From: Stentor coeruleus
Lineage: Eukaryota; Ciliophora; Heterotrichea; Heterotrichida; Stentoridae
Assembly (NCBI GenBank): GCA_001970955.1
Contig: MPUH01001176.1
Location: 1-22,015, forward strand
Length of the DNA stretch: 22,015 nucleotides
Direction: 5' to 3'
Position 1 is the stretch's first letter; every line of letters begins with the position of its first letter. Positions 9,878 through 19,259 of this stretch are shown piece after piece. The notes under the pieces are model-generated. The model worked only from the letters and a program-made list of their open reading frames with translations. It was not told where the DNA came from and did no database searches. The position numbers were made by a program, and so were the translations under genes.

Positions 9878-10563
9878 TTATTCTGGGATGATTTCTTGCA
9901 TTTTTTCATTAAGAACTTGCTTAAGGGTTTGAAGTTGCTCGCTTAAGAAAGTGATTTTTGATAGATCATCTTGAAGTGAATTCATTGCATTATCTGTTGA
10001 GGTTTTATACCATTTGGTTTGGGTATTTTGAATATAAGCTGAATGGTGTTTGTAATTAGAAATGGATTTTTGGCATTCTTGGATTTTTTGGGATAACTTT
10101 TGGGGACTTGGATGAAAAGGGGTTAAGTCTTCAGATATGTATTGAGGCTTGAAAGTGTTGAGTGGCCTTGGGTCGTAAAATTCAGATGATGATGGATTAT
10201 CGACTGGGAATAGTACTTCACGAGAACGGAGATTTGTAATTATTGGGTATTTTTTAGGATAGGTATGATTGGATTGGATAATAAAATGAGAGAATTATAT
10301 ATTTTTTTTGTGAATTATAATAAGATTTATGGGTTGAAAGCAATTTTTATTTATCAGGAAGAATTTGGTAATTTTAAAAAAAAAATATTTATTTTGATGG
10401 TAAAGCTTTACTGATTTTTTGAAGTTTAAAAGTTTTATTGAAATTTTTATATTTTTTGGTCTATTGCTTATTTTTTAGCATAGGTATAGCGATAAGGTGA
10501 AGGATTTTTAGAGCAACGCTTTTCTGGAGTTAAATATCTATCGTTAAAAAAAAGTTGATTCAT
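9878..10563 (-). CDS. Small coiled-coil protein, frame split by a 221-bp insertion
   Basis: From ATG at 10563 the minus strand reads MNQLFFNDRYLTPEKR and ends at TAA 10470-10468 after 31 codons (last residues YTYAKK). About 220 bp further on, an open frame without any ATG runs to TAA at 9880-9878, with YPKKYPIITNLRSREV near its start and a helical C-terminus (DDLSKITFLSEQLQTLKQ). The two parts are flanked by a 26-bp direct repeat. Removing one repeat unit (for instance 10250-10470) joins them in frame at YAKK-YPIIT, giving 154 residues. The insert has no GT...AG ends and is non-coding and AT-rich, so an intron is unlikely. No family is recognised; it may be a cytoskeletal adaptor. The 5' ends of this gene and the UBC-like gene diverge. 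Confidence 0.6.
10241..10487. repeat. 26-bp direct repeats flanking a candidate unexcised eliminated sequence
   Basis: 10241-10266 and 10462-10487 match at 23 of 26 positions. Both contain a TA next to a run of six T. One has the in-frame codon TAC and the other TAA at the same place. The spacer of 195 nt is AT-rich and carries stops in all frames I read. Unlike the N-centred duplications, there is no N and the repeats are diverged. Confidence 0.6.
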
Positions 10564-10917
10564 TTTCCCAACTGACATTTAGCTAATATATATAAAGTAA
10601 AATTATTTTTAATAGTAACAACAGCAATCTTATATTTATTTATTTTATTTTGGTGTTACCTTTAACTTTTCACACTTTTTATATTTTAAATTATTACCAT
10701 GTTAAAGACCTACTTATCTATTTAATATTTTAAAAATGCACTAAAATTAAAACTCTCTAAAAAATTGATTCTAAATAAGGTTAGCATTCTGAATATATTT
10801 CTAATCATTTTCTTATCGAAATCTAACCAAAATTATTTATTACAATTAATGATACAAGATTATAATATTTAGTTAATCTACATAACACTTCTTATAATAA
10901 AAAGGTTATAATAAATC
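10564..10917. other. Bidirectional upstream region
   Basis: About 350 nt of AT-rich DNA between the divergent starts at 10563 (-) and 10918 (+). No reading frame or recognisable element was seen. It presumably carries both promoters. Confidence 0.5.
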
Positions 10918-12375
10918 ATGGCATCAGATACTTACTCAAGTGATATTCAGCAAAAGAGATTCGACAAAGGTAAAAAATAAAAAGAGCTAAAACTATTAGA
11001 AAATTTAGTTGGCGTTAAAGCTGAACCAAGACACACGCCATTCGGGGTGATTATAAAAGTAATCTACAGCAAATACACTATACACAACAAAGAAATCCAA
11101 TTCGACCTCTATCTTGAAGGAAAATACCCATTCCAAGCTCCAAGGCTCTTATGCGAAAGTGTATTTTCTTTCCCTTCAGTTTCTGACGGAAGAGACCTGC
11201 TCGGAGAAATCCTCAAGCAAAAATGGACACCGAGCATAACTTCAGCAGACATAATAAACATGATTCCTGATTTCTTCAAAAACATCCTTTTACCATTGCA
11301 AAAAGATCTCCAATACAAAGATTTTGGAAAATTTCATCTTGGCAACCCTTATCATTTAGAAATCTGGGGGAAAAAAGAATCTATGGGTACTTATTATTCT
11401 TTAGAAATTAACCCAAAAACAGGTAAAACAGGTAAAGAGCGTATTGTTGTTGTAACACATACTGTTTTTTTACAATTTGACCTAAATAATCAATTCCCTG
11501 GTATCGGTCATTTGGATAGTTGGGCAACTTTACAGTCTTTAAATACAATTAAAAGATCAAGACAAGAACCTGATAAAATAACTTTTGAATGGAAACAAAT
11601 TGGGGATAGTCCTGCTTATTCTCAACATTATAAAATTGCTCAAGCTAGTGAACTTATTGATCTTGTTAGTAGGAATATGCAGAAAATTGGGGCAATTGTG
11701 AAGAAAAATGGATTAAGCTCAGTGTATAATGAAGATGATGTTAATGGAAAAGCTATTAAAAAAATGAAGATTAATGAAATTCTACAAGCAATAGAGGTTT
11801 ATGAAGATAATCTTGAAGAAAAAATTAATATTGAGATTATTAATAGTCTTATGCAATTGTATCAGCAAGCTATTGAGTATTTTGCTGCAGTTAGTAACCC
11901 GCAATATGATATTTTTTTGCAAAGAATGCATATGCTCCTGGCTAATGAGAGTGTTTTAGAGGTACTGCAAGGAAAGACTACAGAGAAAAAGCAAGAAAAA
12001 ACAGAGGAAAATGTGGGAAATGAAGGGAAAGGGAGTGTGATAAATGAGAAGGATGACAAAAAAGAAGATATTGAAAGTTTAGAAAAAGGAGAAAAAATGG
12101 ATGAGGAAGTTAGTGGAAAAGAGGCTGTTGAAAGTCAAAAAATACAAGAAAAAAAAGATGAAGATGATATTAAAGAGAGTGAGAAGAGTGATAAAATAAA
12201 TGAAGGAAGTCTAAAGATGAGTGAGATTAATTGCTTGGGTATTGGGGAGGAGGCGAAAGTGGTTGTATCTGAAGGATCTGTAGAGGGAGAAATAATTACT
12301 GATATATCTTCTTTTCATATTATTGATGAGAAGGAAAAATTGCATACTAGAGATGAAAATTCAGAAAATAATTAA
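10918..12375 (+). CDS. UBC-like (UEV-type) plus PH-like domain protein with acidic tail (2 exons)
   Basis: Exons 10918-10969 and 10985-12375 give 480 residues. The start is the ATG at 10918, which opens MASDTYSSDIQQKRFDKEL. Residues about 15-125 resemble a ubiquitin-conjugating fold: KRFDKELKLL helix, FDLYLEGKYPFQAPRL (compare YPfxpP), a SVSDGRDLLGEIL loop and KWTPSITSADIINMI. The active-site cysteine expected just after the G of that loop is absent, so it would be a non-catalytic UEV-like binding module. Residues about 138-250 (YYSLEINPKTGKTGKE through ITFEWKQI) look like a PH-type beta domain ending in a helix (ASELIDLVSRNMQKI). A helical region follows, then a low-complexity Lys/Glu tail (about 346-480). 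The function is unknown; a scaffold that recognises ubiquitin or lipid is inferred only. A coding-like frame continues past the stop. Confidence 0.75.
10970..10984 (+). other. 15-nt intron of the UBC-like gene
   Basis: The sequence gtaaaaaataaaaag interrupts codon gag (g in exon 1, ag in exon 2). Without splicing the frame hits TAA. A at position 10 is conserved. Confidence 0.88.
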
Positions 12376-12709
12376 GATATAGATTTAATATTACAGTCAA
12401 ATCTGAGGAGTATAGAAATTTCTAATGAAGAAATCTAATATGTAGATATATTTAAATCATGCTTTATAATAGTTTCTCTTTATCTAAAAAATTTCTAAAT
12501 TTATTCAACACCCAAACCTTATTATTATCATAAAATTTTTATCATAACCAAATCTTAAACCTGTTCAACCATATTAAAATCCTAAACTATAAACTTATAC
12601 CATAAAAAAAAACATACAAAATCTTGATTACCCTACTTTATTATTATTTTATATTTTTATCTAATAAACATCTAACTTCATGATGTTAATATTTATAACA
12701 TAATAATTA
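12376..12709. other. Intergenic spacer; first 63 nt coding-like
   Basis: 12376-12438 continues the upstream frame for 20 codons after its TAA (starting DIDLILQSNLRSIEISNEEI) before the next TAA. The rest is AT-rich with no gene seen, and leads to the ATG of the CEP57-like gene. Confidence 0.4.
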
Positions 12710-13897
12710 ATGAATATTCAAGACTTTGAATCTGGGCAAAAAAATCTTTCCGGTTTAAACTTAAGCTTCACCCCTAAAGATTCAAGAGCCTGTGCAGGGG
12801 CAATGCGTGCTTTACAAGACAAACTAAAACAAACAGAACAAGAAAACATCGAGCTCAAAGATAAAATAATAGTCATAGAAGGAAGAATGAATAATGATAG
12901 AGAAAAGTGGCAAATACGACTAATAGAAGAAATCGAACAAGCCAAAGCAAAAGAAGAAACCCTTCAAAAAAAACTTCAAAAACGTGAAAATCATATTCAA
13001 AATCTTGAAGATAAACTAAAAAACATTGAAGAGCATATACAAATCAAAGAAAACCAATGCAAATACTCAGAATCCGAAACAAAAAGATCTTTAGAGCAAT
13101 ATAATCTAGACATTGAAAGTCTTAACATCCAAATCGAACTCCTTCAAAAATCCCTAAATGACAAACAAGCTGAAACTAAAAACCTATACCAATCTTTTGA
13201 AAAACACGATAGAGAAAAAGCTTTATTAGAAGAAGAACTAAAACAAGAAAAACGAATAAACCAATCTTTACAAGCTGAAGTCGATTATTTAAGAGAAAAC
13301 TCTGAACATCATCGTTTATCTTTACAGAAAAACTTTGAAACTATTGAACAAGAGCTCACAAAACAAAACACTGATTTTCAACAAAAAATCAAAGAGTTAG
13401 AAATAAAAAACAAAAGCTTAAGGGATATGAATAATAATCAAACTAAGCAAATTGATCATTTAAAAAAAGAAATCGCTGAATTTGTTAAAACGAAAAAACA
13501 GTCAGATGAACAAAAAATTGATGATATTAAAAGTAAAACTTTAGAAGCAAACAAAAGAGTATCAGGAAAAACTCAAACTAAGCCTATTAGGTGTAAAAGT
13601 CCAAATAAAAATAATAGTGTGAATATAAAAAAACAAAAATCTGAATGTGAATTAAAAGAATCTGTTGAGACAGAAGATGATGTAAGGAAACAAGTTTTTA
13701 AATGTGAAAATGAATTGGAAAAATTGAATCAGGTGTATAAGTCGCTACTTTGCTTGTCGTGTAAGGAAAATGAGGATTTAGCAACTGTGAGGAAGGATAT
13801 GAGTAAGATTGCTGATGAAATTGATAAGAAAAGTGAAGAACTTTATGAGTTTAAGAAGAAGCAACAACAGTTTTTAAGAGCTAAATTGATAATTTAA
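12710..13897 (+). CDS. CEP57-like centrosomal/basal-body coiled-coil protein
   Basis: 395 residues, almost all predicted coiled coil from about residue 30 to 265. The N-terminal segment SRACAGAMRALQDKLKQTEQ resembles the start of the CEP57 centrosome-localisation domain, where a Ser/Ala-rich helix is followed by ALxxLQDKIRxLE. A basic, Lys/Ser-rich linker (about 270-315) follows. The C-terminal helix pair (ENELEKLNQVYKSLL, then EIDKKSEELYEFKKKQQQFL) resembles the CEP57 microtubule-binding region in spacing and pattern. If correct, it acts at centrioles or basal bodies, which a heterotrich has in great number. Coiled coils align easily by chance, so a different centrosomal coiled-coil protein remains possible. 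The gene is a single exon and converges with the F-box gene, with 178 nt between stops. Confidence 0.6.
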   Translation: MNIQDFESGQKNLSGLNLSFTPKDSRACAGAMRALQDKLKQTEQENIELKDKIIVIEGRMNNDREKWQIRLIEEIEQAKAKEETLQKKLQKRENHIQNLEDKLKNIEEHIQIKENQCKYSESETKRSLEQYNLDIESLNIQIELLQKSLNDKQAETKNLYQSFEKHDREKALLEEELKQEKRINQSLQAEVDYLRENSEHHRLSLQKNFETIEQELTKQNTDFQQKIKELEIKNKSLRDMNNNQTKQIDHLKKEIAEFVKTKKQSDEQKIDDIKSKTLEANKRVSGKTQTKPIRCKSPNKNNSVNIKKQKSECELKESVETEDDVRKQVFKCENELEKLNQVYKSLLCLSCKENEDLATVRKDMSKIADEIDKKSEELYEFKKKQQQFLRAKLII

Positions 13898-14075
13898 AAT
13901 TGATGTTTATGATAGTATTTTTTAGATTGGGTTGAAGTATTTTTATTAATGTAGAAAGTTTATATTATAAGATACTATATTATTGATTGGAAGATTTTAT
14001 GATATAATTAAATGGAATAAATTTGGTTTTGATATAAAAATAGTTAATATCACTACAATAAAAAACTGAATTAAA

Positions 14076-15122
14076 TTAGTGTACTACAGCTCTATGATTG
14101 CAATACCTAAATAACCTCTTAAAGCTAATTTTGCTTTTCCCAGTCCTCACATATTTAAACACTTTAAAATAATCTTTATTCTCTAAACGCTCACTCCAAC
14201 TAATCTCAATAATCTTAAAGCCATATTTCCTGACAATCCCTTTATCCATTTTCCCAATATCAATACCTTCAACAAACTTTACAATCTCACAATGCTCATT
14301 ATGTCCAACATAAAGTTTTTCAAGTAAATCCCTCTTATTTTTTTCCCTAAACTTATAAAGTTCATTAAGAAAAGTACTCAAATAAACAATCTGTGAATGT
14401 CTTATACAAGAAAGTTCAAAATGTATCTTAAGAATTTTAGGGTCAAAACCATAAAAATCTTTAATTTCTTGCTTTGTTATAAAAGAATATTTAGGGAAAG
14501 TTTTACATTTAAAACATAGAACTCGTTTTATAAGAGGGCACCTGCTAAAATCATTAGATTTTAAGATTTTTTGACATTCTAAACAAGCTGATGTAAAAAG
14601 TTTTAGGTAATAATGCCTTAAGTTTTCGTTTATGTTTGGGATTATTTTAAAATCTCTTGTAATTAAAAACCACCAAAGTTCTGATTCCCATGCTGTATGA
14701 TAAAATCCTTTGCAAACTTGTGATAGATTTTTAAGCAGATCATAAATGTCGAAATATTTGAATATTTCTATGAAGACTCTTCGTTTTTTTGGAGGTTGAG
14801 TTTTTATGGTTTTTATACAGTAAAGATTTTTTGCGTTTTTATTGTATTCGATTGGTTTATCAAGAGGAATGAAATTTGAGTTCCAGTTTTCGAGCCATTC
14901 ATTAAAAATAGACTTGGATGAATCATATTTTAGTGATGTGTATATATCGCAGTTACGGATATATTTTTTTACTTGAGGTTTAAAACATTCTAAGTGAGTG
15001 AAATGCTTAGGGTAAACTCCTAGTCCTACCCCAATAGTTTTATTGCTAATATGAGTGAGACAGACTTTGCATGGCATGTTAGTAAACCCTGAGTCTTGTA
15101 CTGTGATCCAATTCATCAGCAT
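14076..15122 (-). CDS. F-box protein with zinc-binding cysteine clusters
   Basis: 348 residues from the ATG at 15122; the upstream in-frame start at 15134 is TTG. An N-terminal cluster CKVC...HLEC (about residues 18-46) could bind one zinc. Residues about 115-156 match an F-box: RRVFIEIFKYFDIYDLLKNL, then VCKGFYHTAWESELWWFL. After it come CLEC (about 180), SRCP and CFKC (about 203), followed by SFITKQEIKDFYGFDPKIL. That segment resembles the XPA-like zinc and helix unit found in some protist F-box proteins. The F-box would bind Skp1 in an SCF ubiquitin ligase, and the rest would select the substrate, which is unknown. The C-terminus has no repeat such as LRR or WD40. Confidence 0.75.
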   Translation of the reverse strand: MLMNWITVQDSGFTNMPCKVCLTHISNKTIGVGLGVYPKHFTHLECFKPQVKKYIRNCDIYTSLKYDSSKSIFNEWLENWNSNFIPLDKPIEYNKNAKNLYCIKTIKTQPPKKRRVFIEIFKYFDIYDLLKNLSQVCKGFYHTAWESELWWFLITRDFKIIPNINENLRHYYLKLFTSACLECQKILKSNDFSRCPLIKRVLCFKCKTFPKYSFITKQEIKDFYGFDPKILKIHFELSCIRHSQIVYLSTFLNELYKFREKNKRDLLEKLYVGHNEHCEIVKFVEGIDIGKMDKGIVRKYGFKIIEISWSERLENKDYFKVFKYVRTGKSKISFKRLFRYCNHRAVVH

Positions 15123-15608
15123 TGTTTTTAGCAAAGCTAACTGTAATTAGGGGGCATGTGCTGATATATTATATTTCTAGTCATTATCAAATTAAATATA
15201 TCTTCCAGCAAATCAAACATTTTTAATTACCTACTTCTTATAAATAAAATTTATATGTTTACTAGACTTCCCTTCTCAGTAAAATAAATTTCTCTATTTT
15301 ATAGGCTTTAACTTAAAATTCTTATATCTCGACATTAATTTTATTAAAAACTTTAACAAATCCTTCAAGCAAAAAATAAAGTTCTTATTCTGGCCTCCTG
15401 TCAGAAAAGTAAACTCTACTGATGTCAAAAATTTTCCAATTTTTTAGTTTCCAATATACTCTTTTGCTCTAAAACTTCTTAGAAAAATTAAGCAAGTTAC
15501 AAATTTTTAGGTTTTATCAAGATCTCATTTTTTCTATTCACACAAAGTCTTTCTAATAAAGAAAGCAAGAGATTTTATATATAAATCTGAAGTAATCATT
15601 ATGTTATA
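15123..15608. other. Bidirectional upstream region
   Basis: About 490 nt between divergent starts at 15122 (-) and 15609 (+). It is AT-rich with no reading frame or recognisable element. It presumably carries both promoters. Confidence 0.5.
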
Positions 15609-18600
15609 ATGTTACAAGAAAAAGAATCATGGACTTTTAAAAGACATATTTCGCCTGAACCATTCACTGGGAAAATCGGCAAACTGAATCTACTACAAGA
15701 AAGCCTTTCAGTTGCAGCAGAAACAATTGAAGTTTTGAAATTTGAAAGGGATAAACTAAAAGAATCTCTCAGAAATGCTCTTGACGAAAGCGAATACATA
15801 GAAAAAATCCAAGAGCTCGAAAACTCAAAATCCAGCATACACAGCAATCAAAGAAATAGTTATAATAAACTAGCCTTAAAAGAAGAGATGCAAAACTTGA
15901 AAAAAATCGCTTCAGAAAAAGATAAAATGATAGAAGACATGGAGAAAAGGTTCATTGAAANCAGCAATCAAAGAAATAGTTATAATAAACTAGCCTTAAA
16001 AGAAGAGATGCAAAATTTGAAAAAAATCGCTTCAGAAAAAGATAAAATGATAGAAGACATGGAGAAAAGGTTCATTGAAAGCCAAAAAAACAAGACCGAA
16101 CTAAAAATCCTCATTGAAAACAATAAATCTTTAAAAACTGGGATGCTAGAAAAAGAAAAATACATCGAAATCCTTGAAAAAAAGCTTCGGGACATGAAAA
16201 ATGATATTAATGATACAAATTCAAGAGAAAGTTCAAAAGACTTAAAAATTCAGCTTAAAAAAAACACCCAATATTTAGAAGCCCAATCTTTACAAATAAA
16301 AGAACTTATGTCAGAAAAAGCTCAATGGGAAAAACTTTATGATTTTTTATCTGAACTTGTAAAAGAGTATATGGGAAATGATAAATATAAAAAGTTTTTA
16401 GGGAAAAATAATTGGCAAAAATTTAGTGAGATGCTTTTACTGCTTAAAAATTCTAATAAAGAAAAAGATCAGATTATTGTTAGTCTTAATAGGAAAATAA
16501 AAGAAGATAATGAAAAAATTGGGTGGAAAGATTGGGAACAGCTAAAAGAGGCAAGTAATAATTTACAAAATGAACTTGAAAATGTACGTTTTTGTGGAAA
16601 GACCTCAGAAAGTGTTGGGCTGTTTGCTGAAATTAAAGATACGGTAAATTCAGTTATTGATAGAGTACATGCGAATTCATATGTATATGGGTTTTTTAAA
16701 AACCGATTTGTATGTTCGAAGAGGTTTAAGAATATGATAGACAATCAGGAATTCCCAGAAAGTTTATTAAAAATGATGAAGCTGTTAATTGATGTTATAG
16801 ACAATTGCTTAAGTTCTAGTATGACATCAACTAAATCCCCATATAAAAAAGAAAATCAAATAGTCAATAGTATAAAAAGTGAAAGAAAAACACTAGCACA
16901 ATCAAAAAAACGTGAAGCTTCAATAAGTAGTAGGCATTATACTGAAGACATAAGAAAATCTGACATAGTGAAATCTTCTTACAATGATCAAAGGCAAAGC
17001 ATTTCAGTATGGACACAAACTTTAAATGAAAAAATTTTAGTGCCAAATATCAGTGAAACTAAACTTAAACTATCAGATTTAGGGTATGAAAAATCTAATA
17101 GGAGTATTCAGACTAGTTTTGATGGATATGAGATATTATCTCCAAGACCATTTACTCAAGGAGAAGGTAAAAATGTGCACTTAAGTAATTTATCAACACC
17201 TAAATCACAATATCTACCAATTAGAGAAGGTTCACATATTTCTCATCAACGTTCTTGTGGAAATATAGAAAGTAATCATAAAAGAATTATTCCTAATAAA
17301 GGAAGTTTTGGGTATATAAAAATCCAAGATGACAATTATGGGTATCATCATCCAAAACTAGAATCAATGCATGAATATTATGAAAATAGACCAAAAGATC
17401 ATCAATTTGATAAAAAGAGAAGTTTTGGTGTAGAAAATTCTTATGAAAATGTATTTAATGGGGGGAAATATACTGGATATGTAGAACCAAATATAGAAGT
17501 TCAAAAAAATAGAGTTTTTAAAGCTGAATCAGTACAAACTAATGATCCAGTAAAGCCTTTATTAAGAATAGGTAATGATACCCCATATCAGCCTATACCT
17601 AAAAAAATATACCAAGAAGGATTATATGAAATAGAGCCTAGAAACCAAGAAGAACTATATGAAAAGTCAATCAAAAGCCCAAAAAGAATTGAAAAAACAT
17701 ATGAAGAAATTCCTAAAAAAATCCAAGTCTCAAAAGCAATAAATCCTAACACAAACTATCCACCTCAAGAGCAGGTATTTGAAAACCCTTTAAAAAAACT
17801 AGAAAAAACTGCAAATCCTTACCCCCAATCAGAGAATCTGAATATAAACCCTAATAACTATAATAAGCCCTCTCAACAAGATTATCTTTATACTATCCCT
17901 AATTCAAGTCCAAAAAAACCCTTTGAAAACCCTCATAAACAGTTTATTACTCTTGATACCCCTGATGCTTCTTCTATAGCAAATTCTTGTAAGAGTAGTG
18001 GGAAAAATGATGAAATGCCAAGACCAGTTTCTAATATCCCTAATCCTGTCCCATCACCAAAATCTCATTTGGACTTTGGTTTGTTTGAAGAGAGTAATCA
18101 GTTGTTAAAAATAATTGATAAACAAAACTCACGCTTGGCAAAAATTAATAATCAAATATCCCAGTTAGTCCCATTTAATACTGATTTAATATATAATAAA
18201 GAGGACTTCAGTGGATCTTCCCGTATGCTAAACCAAAATAACTCTGATAAAATTTTTAAAGATAAAGTAATGCCTATACCTAAAGAAAGCAAATATTTAG
18301 ATTGTGATACAAATGATGATAAATATAAACAAACTTTTGGTTATGATAAAAAAAGTGTAGATATAAAAGTAGGTAATGATAGATATAAACCACAAGAAAA
18401 AATGGAATTTAAAAACCCAAGCCCGAAAAGTATCAATACCAGTGAGGTAAATGATAAAAATGAAAGACAAATAATACTTAAAACACCAACAAAGGTAAAT
18501 ATCAATACATCTTTAGAAGAGTCTAAAAAAAATAAATCTCCAATACCAACAGGCAAATCTTCTCCAGCTTTAGAAAACTCAATAAAATTAAAATCCTCAC

Positions 18601-19232
18601 TTAAATTCGATAGAATCAATACAACAACTGATGATGGAAGAAAAACACGTTCTCCAACAAATAGAGAAAGAACCAAATCCCCTGATGAAGATTTAAAAGC
18701 AAGCCAATCCTCATATAAAATCCTAAAGAGTACTCAAGATGATATAAAAAGCGTAAAACCTTCTGAAAATATAAACAAATATCAACAAGATTATGAAAAG
18801 CGTCCTTTATCTCCAACATCTTTTGAAGACTCATTAAGAGAATCAACTTCACAAATAAAGAGAAAAGGTTCAGATGATATTTATGATTATTATTCAAGCA
18901 GTCCTCTTGGAGAAGAAGATAATTACATTCCTGGGTTAAGTGACCAAATTAATCCTAAAAAATCCAGAAAAAGATCAGAGTGGGATTTTTCAGCTATAAA
19001 AATCCTATCAAAAGACCCTCAAATCCTAGACATTTCTAAAAAAAATCTCAGCCCAAAACGAGAAACCAAAAACCTTAAAGATAAAAGTAGATCGCCTGAA
19101 CCTGATTTAAATAGATTTAAAGAATATACAAGACCTATTCTTCGTAAAGAAAAATGCTGGGAGAATGTTTCTGAGTTCTTTGGAAGTAAAGCCCCAGATG
19201 ATAAAACTAAGGAAATTCCTCCTAGTAGTTAA
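15609..19232 (+). CDS. Large coiled-coil and disordered protein, unknown function
   Basis: As written the frame gives 1207 residues with one unknown (N at 15961). The true length is probably 1167, because 40 codons are an assembly duplication. Residues 20 to about 420 are heptad-rich coiled coil (for instance NLLQESLSVAAETIEVLKF). The rest is low-complexity and rich in Ser, Pro, Lys, Asn and Tyr, with many S-P pairs (SPKR, SPSP-like) that could be phosphorylated by proline-directed kinases. It ends in a possible conserved tail, RKEKCWENVSEFFGSK. No enzyme motif was found. The layout resembles cytoskeletal or cortical scaffold proteins of ciliates, but this is inference. It is a single exon with no intron needed, 27 nt upstream of the ubiquitin-fold gene on the same strand. 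Confidence 0.8.
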   Translation: MLQEKESWTFKRHISPEPFTGKIGKLNLLQESLSVAAETIEVLKFERDKLKESLRNALDESEYIEKIQELENSKSSIHSNQRNSYNKLALKEEMQNLKKIASEKDKMIEDMEKRFIEXSNQRNSYNKLALKEEMQNLKKIASEKDKMIEDMEKRFIESQKNKTELKILIENNKSLKTGMLEKEKYIEILEKKLRDMKNDINDTNSRESSKDLKIQLKKNTQYLEAQSLQIKELMSEKAQWEKLYDFLSELVKEYMGNDKYKKFLGKNNWQKFSEMLLLLKNSNKEKDQIIVSLNRKIKEDNEKIGWKDWEQLKEASNNLQNELENVRFCGKTSESVGLFAEIKDTVNSVIDRVHANSYVYGFFKNRFVCSKRFKNMIDNQEFPESLLKMMKLLIDVIDNCLSSSMTSTKSPYKKENQIVNSIKSERKTLAQSKKREASISSRHYTEDIRKSDIVKSSYNDQRQSISVWTQTLNEKILVPNISETKLKLSDLGYEKSNRSIQTSFDGYEILSPRPFTQGEGKNVHLSNLSTPKSQYLPIREGSHISHQRSCGNIESNHKRIIPNKGSFGYIKIQDDNYGYHHPKLESMHEYYENRPKDHQFDKKRSFGVENSYENVFNGGKYTGYVEPNIEVQKNRVFKAESVQTNDPVKPLLRIGNDTPYQPIPKKIYQEGLYEIEPRNQEELYEKSIKSPKRIEKTYEEIPKKIQVSKAINPNTNYPPQEQVFENPLKKLEKTANPYPQSENLNINPNNYNKPSQQDYLYTIPNSSPKKPFENPHKQFITLDTPDASSIANSCKSSGKNDEMPRPVSNIPNPVPSPKSHLDFGLFEESNQLLKIIDKQNSRLAKINNQISQLVPFNTDLIYNKEDFSGSSRMLNQNNSDKIFKDKVMPIPKESKYLDCDTNDDKYKQTFGYDKKSVDIKVGNDRYKPQEKMEFKNPSPKSINTSEVNDKNERQIILKTPTKVNINTSLEESKKNKSPIPTGKSSPALENSIKLKSSLKFDRINTTTDDGRKTRSPTNRERTKSPDEDLKASQSSYKILKSTQDDIKSVKPSENINKYQQDYEKRPLSPTSFEDSLRESTSQIKRKGSDDIYDYYSSSPLGEEDNYIPGLSDQINPKKSRKRSEWDFSAIKILSKDPQILDISKKNLSPKRETKNLKDKSRSPEPDLNRFKEYTRPILRKEKCWENVSEFFGSKAPDDKTKEIPPSS
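15842..16080. repeat. N-centred duplication inside the coiled-coil gene
   Basis: 15842-15960 is repeated at 15962-16080 around an N at 15961. The period is 120 nt, so the frame is kept and 40 residues (including SNQRNSYNKLALKEEMQNL) appear twice. The copies differ at one silent base (aacttg/aatttg). Same pattern as the other N joints. Confidence 0.85.
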
Positions 19233-19259
19233 TATGAGATCTTAAAAGTTATATACAAT

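Noticed and set aside
15123..15134. Start of the F-box gene at 15134
   Set aside because: That codon is TTG; the first ATG in frame is at 15122.
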